Assembly (NCBI GenBank): GCA_947627085.1
Contig: CANQUO010000084.1
Coordinates: forward strand, 1 to 8,744
DNA: 8,744 nucleotides
Direction: 5' to 3'
Source of the DNA: an uncultured Oscillospiraceae bacterium
GTDB lineage: Bacteria > Bacillota > Clostridia > Oscillospirales > Oscillospiraceae
In this document: in pieces, positions 7,057-8,744 of the stretch
Layout: the number at the start of each line of letters is the position of its first letter
Position numbering within the stretch: the first letter of the stretch is position 1
The notes under the pieces: model-generated
Seen by the model: only the letters and a program-made list of their open reading frames with translations
The model's database searches: none
What the model was told of the DNA's origin: nothing
Program-made: the position numbers and the translations under genes

Positions 7057-7083
7057 CCGGCCCCGGTGAGCTCCCGGGACCGG
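7057..7083. repeat. GC-rich hairpin in the glgD-glgA gap
   Basis: Arms ccggccccgg (7057-7066) and ccgggaccgg (7074-7083) form a 10-bp stem with one non-Watson-Crick position (G-U in the minus-strand RNA) and a 7-nt loop. A smaller 5-bp hairpin follows at 7032-7045. No T-tract follows in the minus direction, so an attenuating or transcript-processing role is more likely than full termination. Confidence 0.55.
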
Positions 7084-7114
7084 TAAGGTCGATATGATCG
7101 GTGTCCGAGCCCTC

Positions 7115-8197
7115 TCAGCTCATTATGTAGGTGGCGTCACCGGTGCCCTTTATGACGGCCCCGGCCTTTACGACGTTGGACTTATCGAGTATCACGTTCT
7201 CCACAACGGCGCCCTCCTCGATGACGCAACGCTGCATGATGATGGAGTTTTTCACCTTTGCGCCCTTGCAGACGTGCACGCCCTGGAAGAGGATGGAGTG
7301 GTCCACCTCGCCCTCGATGAGGGAGCCGGCGGTGACCATGGAGTTTTTCACCTTCGCGCCCTCAAGATACTTGGCGGGGGCGCTCTCGGAGGCCTTGGTG
7401 GCGATGGGGCGCTCGCGGCTGAAGAGCTCCGCCGCCACGTCCAGATTGAGAAGCTCCATGGAGTAATCAAAGTAATCCCGGGCGGTGAACAGGGCTCTGG
7501 CGTAGCCCTCGTACTTGTAGGCCCTGACGTCCATCTTGTCAAGGTCGCCCTCAATGGCCTCGAATATGTCGAGGTAATCCACGGCGGCGTACCACTCCAT
7601 TATCTTCATGAGAAGCTCGCGGGAGATGATGAAGGTATCCAGCATGGCGTCCTCGTACTTTTTGGGATTGGGCTTAAAGCCGACGACCCGGCCGTTGTCC
7701 ACATTTACGCCCAGCCTGTGGGGCTCGTCCTGGTCGCAGGTGTTGTAGACCATGGTGACGTCCGCGCCGGACTTGATGTGCTCCATGATGAGGGGGCGGT
7801 AGTCCATGTGGCTTATGACGTTGGCTGCGGTGAAGAGGATGTAGGGCGAGGGGCTCCTGTCAAAATACACCTTGTTGCGGCGGATGTCGCGCAGGAGGAA
7901 GTGGCTGTTCTCGCTCTGGATGCCAAAGACGGAGCCGGGCAGGACGAAAAGTCCGCCGTTCTTGCGGTCTAAGTCCCAGGCCTTGCCCGCGCCCACGTGG
8001 TCGATGATGGAGCGGTACTTATAGGGGGTGATGAGCCCCAGTGTCTTTATGCCGGAGTTCACCATATTGGAGATGGCGAAATCCACAACTCTGTATGCGC
8101 CGCCGTAGGGCAGGCTCGCAACGGTGCGCTCCTCGGTGAGCTCACCCATGTCCTTTGTCTCAAAGTTGGCGGCGACAAGTCCGATAACTCTATCCAT
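7115..8197 (-). CDS. glgD: GlgD, non-catalytic/regulatory partner of ADP-glucose pyrophosphorylase (360 aa)
   Basis: Nucleotidyltransferase-fold protein paralogous to GlgC. In Firmicutes GlgD pairs with GlgC and raises the activity of the complex that makes ADP-glucose from glucose-1-P and ATP. The N-terminus reads MGELTEERTVASLPYGGAYR (17-36) and then VDFAISNMVNSGI (38-50), typical of GlgD. The glycine-rich GGxGxRL nucleotide loop of GlgC is absent. Where GlgC has its catalytic aspartate (LSGDHIYKMDY), this protein has FTAANVISHMDY, putting N126 in that place. Residues about 270-355 are left-handed beta-helix hexapeptide repeats (GAKVKNSMV, GAKVKNSII, GAVVENVIL). The start ATG 8197-8195 is preceded at 7 nt by AAGGAGGTG, a near-perfect anti-16S match that overlaps the glgC stop. 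A 14-nt gap separates the two genes, fitting a coupled GlgC/GlgD complex. Length is normal for GlgD. Confidence 0.95.
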   Translation of the reverse strand: MDRVIGLVAANFETKDMGELTEERTVASLPYGGAYRVVDFAISNMVNSGIKTLGLITPYKYRSIIDHVGAGKAWDLDRKNGGLFVLPGSVFGIQSENSHFLLRDIRRNKVYFDRSPSPYILFTAANVISHMDYRPLIMEHIKSGADVTMVYNTCDQDEPHRLGVNVDNGRVVGFKPNPKKYEDAMLDTFIISRELLMKIMEWYAAVDYLDIFEAIEGDLDKMDVRAYKYEGYARALFTARDYFDYSMELLNLDVAAELFSRERPIATKASESAPAKYLEGAKVKNSMVTAGSLIEGEVDHSILFQGVHVCKGAKVKNSIIMQRCVIEEGAVVENVILDKSNVVKAGAVIKGTGDATYIMS

Positions 8198-8204
8198 TAT
8201 TTCG

Positions 8205-8213
8205 CACCTCCTT
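8205..8213 (-). promoter_or_regulatory. Strong ribosome binding site of glgD overlapping the glgC stop
   Basis: AAGGAGGTG on the minus strand, 7 nt before the glgD ATG. The glgC stop TAA (8214-8212) overlaps its first two A residues, so ribosomes ending glgC finish on this site. That arrangement suits balanced production of two subunits. Confidence 0.85.
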
Positions 8214-8744
8214 ATTCAACTACCGCGTCGTCGCCGACGACGGCGATGGGCTCGGCGGTATCCGCGGAGCCGAAAACGGCCTTGGCCTTCACCGTGGCGC
8301 CCTCGCCGACGATGGCCCTCACGACCTTGGCGCCCTTCTCCACCGTCACGTTGGGAAGGAGTATGGAGTCAACTACGCTGGCCCCCTCCTCCACGGTGCA
8401 CCCGTTGGAGATGATGGAGTGCTCCACCTTGCCCAGCACTATGGAGCCATTGCCCACGAAGGCCCGCTCCACGGAGCCCTTGGGCCCCACGTAGTGGGGA
8501 GGCAGGCTGTCGTCCTGGGTGAGGGTGGGGAAGTCCTTGCTCATAAGGTCGAACTGGGGCTCGGCCTCCAGAAGGTCCATGCTGGTCTCGTGGAAGGTGG
8601 GTATGGTCCCCACGTCCTTCCAGAAGCCCTCAAACCGGTGGACAAAAAGGCGCTTGCCCTGCTCTAAGAGAGTGGGGATTATGTTCTTGCCGAAGTCGTG
8701 CTCGGAGTCGGGGTCACGGCTGTCGGCGATGCGGGATTCCTCCA
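8212..8744 (-). CDS. glgC: Glucose-1-phosphate adenylyltransferase (ADP-glucose pyrophosphorylase), C-terminal 176 residues; 5' part outside window
   Basis: Makes ADP-glucose and pyrophosphate from glucose-1-P and ATP, the committed step of bacterial glycogen synthesis. The frame is open to the window edge. The visible part begins with EESRIADSRDPDSEHDFGKN, contains the glucose-1-P-binding FGK motif (the lysine equivalent to K195 of the E. coli enzyme) and IIPTLLEQGKRLFVHRFEGF, and continues into WKDVGTIPTFHETSMDLLE. A left-handed beta-helix domain of hexapeptide repeats follows (GNGSIVLGKVEHSIISNG, GASVVDSILLP, GAKVVRAIVGEGA), ending with IAVVGDDAVVE, the usual GlgC terminus. The GTG at 8613-8611 is an internal valine in WKDVGTI, not a start. 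The N-terminal nucleotide loop and catalytic aspartate lie outside the window. It is followed at 14 nt by glgD, its partner. It is normally encoded near the front of such operons, so the operon promoter is probably further upstream. Confidence 0.95.
   Translation of the reverse strand, partial: EESRIADSRDPDSEHDFGKNIIPTLLEQGKRLFVHRFEGFWKDVGTIPTFHETSMDLLEAEPQFDLMSKDFPTLTQDDSLPPHYVGPKGSVERAFVGNGSIVLGKVEHSIISNGCTVEEGASVVDSILLPNVTVEKGAKVVRAIVGEGATVKAKAVFGSADTAEPIAVVGDDAVVE

Noticed and set aside
7094..7972. Long plus-strand open frame (292 codons) opposite glgD
   Set aside because: Its Asp/Gly/Val/His-rich translation mirrors the codon pattern of glgD. No motif or supporting ribosome binding site makes it a gene.
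8611..8613. GTG as start of a short 133-residue protein
   Set aside because: It is the valine of the conserved WKDVGTI motif of GlgC. The frame stays open upstream with further GlgC sequence to the window edge.

Overview
The window is a stretch of one bacterial chromosome in which every supportable gene lies on the minus strand. Reading in the direction of transcription (from high to low coordinates) it holds the 3' part of glgC, then glgD, glgA, a large GH13-GH77 fusion gene and pgi. This is a glycogen (alpha-1,4-glucan) metabolism operon. A separate, truncated acetyltransferase gene follows at the low-coordinate edge. GlgD, the non-catalytic partner of GlgC, is essentially confined to Firmicutes. 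Together with the GC-rich genes and the AAGGAGGTG-type ribosome binding site, this suggests a GC-rich clostridial Firmicute, possibly a gut Oscillospiraceae-like organism. That placement is inference from gene content only.

Layout: 8744-8212 is the C-terminal part of glgC, open at the window edge. 8197-7115 is glgD, 14 nt after glgC. 6991-5444 is glgA, after a 123-nt gap containing a GC-rich hairpin. 5305-2063 is a single 1080-residue protein combining a neopullulanase-like amylase and a MalQ-like 4-alpha-glucanotransferase; the 138-nt gap before it contains three consecutive hairpins. 2057-486 is pgi, only 5 nt after the fusion gene, with its ribosome binding site inside the last codons of that gene. 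A rho-independent-type terminator at 344-378 closes the operon. Next come a clear sigma-A-like promoter (259-287), an inverted repeat over its expected start point, and the first 66 codons of a GNAT acetyltransferase gene (200-1). The operon's own promoter is upstream of the window.

How the genes fit together: Pgi interconverts fructose-6-P and glucose-6-P. Once glucose-6-P has been converted to glucose-1-P (phosphoglucomutase is not in the window), GlgC/GlgD makes ADP-glucose and GlgA extends the alpha-1,4 chain. The GH13-GH77 protein can hydrolyse and rearrange malto-oligosaccharides or branches, so synthesis and remodelling are co-transcribed. No branching enzyme (glgB) or phosphorylase (glgP) is visible here; they may lie upstream.

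Most of the window is recognisable primary metabolism. The points most worth a second look are the two-enzyme fusion, the hairpin cluster between glgA and that fusion, the repeat-encoded acidic tail of GlgA, and the promoter/inverted repeat in front of the acetyltransferase gene. I see no convincing previously undescribed system.
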